In this document: positions 63,853-64,000 of the stretch, one piece after another
Position numbering within the stretch: the first letter of the stretch is position 1
Layout of the letters: every line of letters begins with the position of its first letter
Assembly: GCA_003991915.1 (NCBI GenBank)
Contig: RQTK01000149.1
Location: forward strand, 137,155 to 201,154
Origin: Elysia chlorotica
Lineage: Eukaryota; Mollusca; Gastropoda; Plakobranchidae
DNA length: 64,000 nt
Direction: 5' to 3'
Made by a program: the position numbers and the translations under genes
The notes under the pieces: model-generated
Told to the model about the DNA's origin: nothing
What the model saw: only the letters and a program-made list of their open reading frames with translations
The model's database searches: none

Positions 63853-64000
63853 CTGAGAAGGAAAAAAAACAACAATTCAGGTAGTGGTCTTATCTGTGGA
63901 TAGAGACCAATGCAAAAAAACAAAAAAAATTTTCTTAAGCACTGAATTTTTACAACTACAAGACTGAAAAAGTATAAAGCAAATCTGTGATCATTTAAGG

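Overview
The window is animal nuclear DNA, AT-rich and packed with microsatellites, with introns that obey GT-AG. The best guess is a marine or freshwater gastropod mollusc. Two observations support this: a secreted protein joining an Ig-like N-terminal domain to a C-terminal C-type lectin domain (the layout of gastropod CREP/FREP-type lectins), and many tRNA-derived SINE copies set among long simple repeats. The species cannot be read from the sequence. There is no sign of prokaryotic or viral coding organisation.

Only two protein-coding loci are well supported. (1) A plus-strand CREP-like lectin, 33743-34903: one 386-codon exon with a splice acceptor just upstream and a polyadenylation signal 183 bases after the stop. 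(2) The 3' half of a minus-strand fatty acyl-CoA reductase (FAR1/FAR2 family), 59933-63852: six coding exons in consistent phase encode the last 258 residues through the stop. The upstream exons lie beyond the right edge. The two genes show no functional link. The first is a candidate humoral recognition protein; the second is a membrane enzyme making fatty alcohols for ether lipids or waxes.

Layout. 0-5 kb: AT-rich, with (CAGA)n and two degenerate tandem arrays. 5-11 kb: CT/GA-rich repeats, SINEs and a duplicated block flanking a 35-bp minisatellite. 11-26 kb: SINEs, MITE-like inverted-repeat elements, (CT)n and (CTAT)n, a palindromic tandem repeat at 15.65 kb, and minisatellites. 26.7-27.9 kb: a CAGA-derived minisatellite. 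28-33 kb: G tracts, a 159-bp duplication, (CTAT)n, (GA)n and a perfect (ATG)56. 33.7-35.1 kb: the lectin gene. 35.5-44.6 kb: duplications, hairpins and SINEs. 44.9-47 kb: a satellite alternating with tRNA-like elements. 47.2-49.5 kb: a 779-bp tandem duplication. 50.7-52.4 kb: three (GTA)n tracts. 52.6-59.9 kb: AT-rich DNA, possibly including the 3' UTR of the reductase, interrupted by a 47-base assembly gap at 55396-55442. 59.9-64 kb: the reductase.

Most long open frames in the window are translations of simple repeats (Leu-Ser, Cys-Leu-Ser-Val, poly-His, poly-Val and so on) and are not annotated as genes. I found no convincing new multi-gene system. The most interesting unexplained structures are a short MITE-like family, the SINE-satellite composite at 45-47 kb, the tandem palindromes and 24-bp inverted repeat at 15.1-15.7 kb, and the marked excess of the palindrome TAGATCTA.
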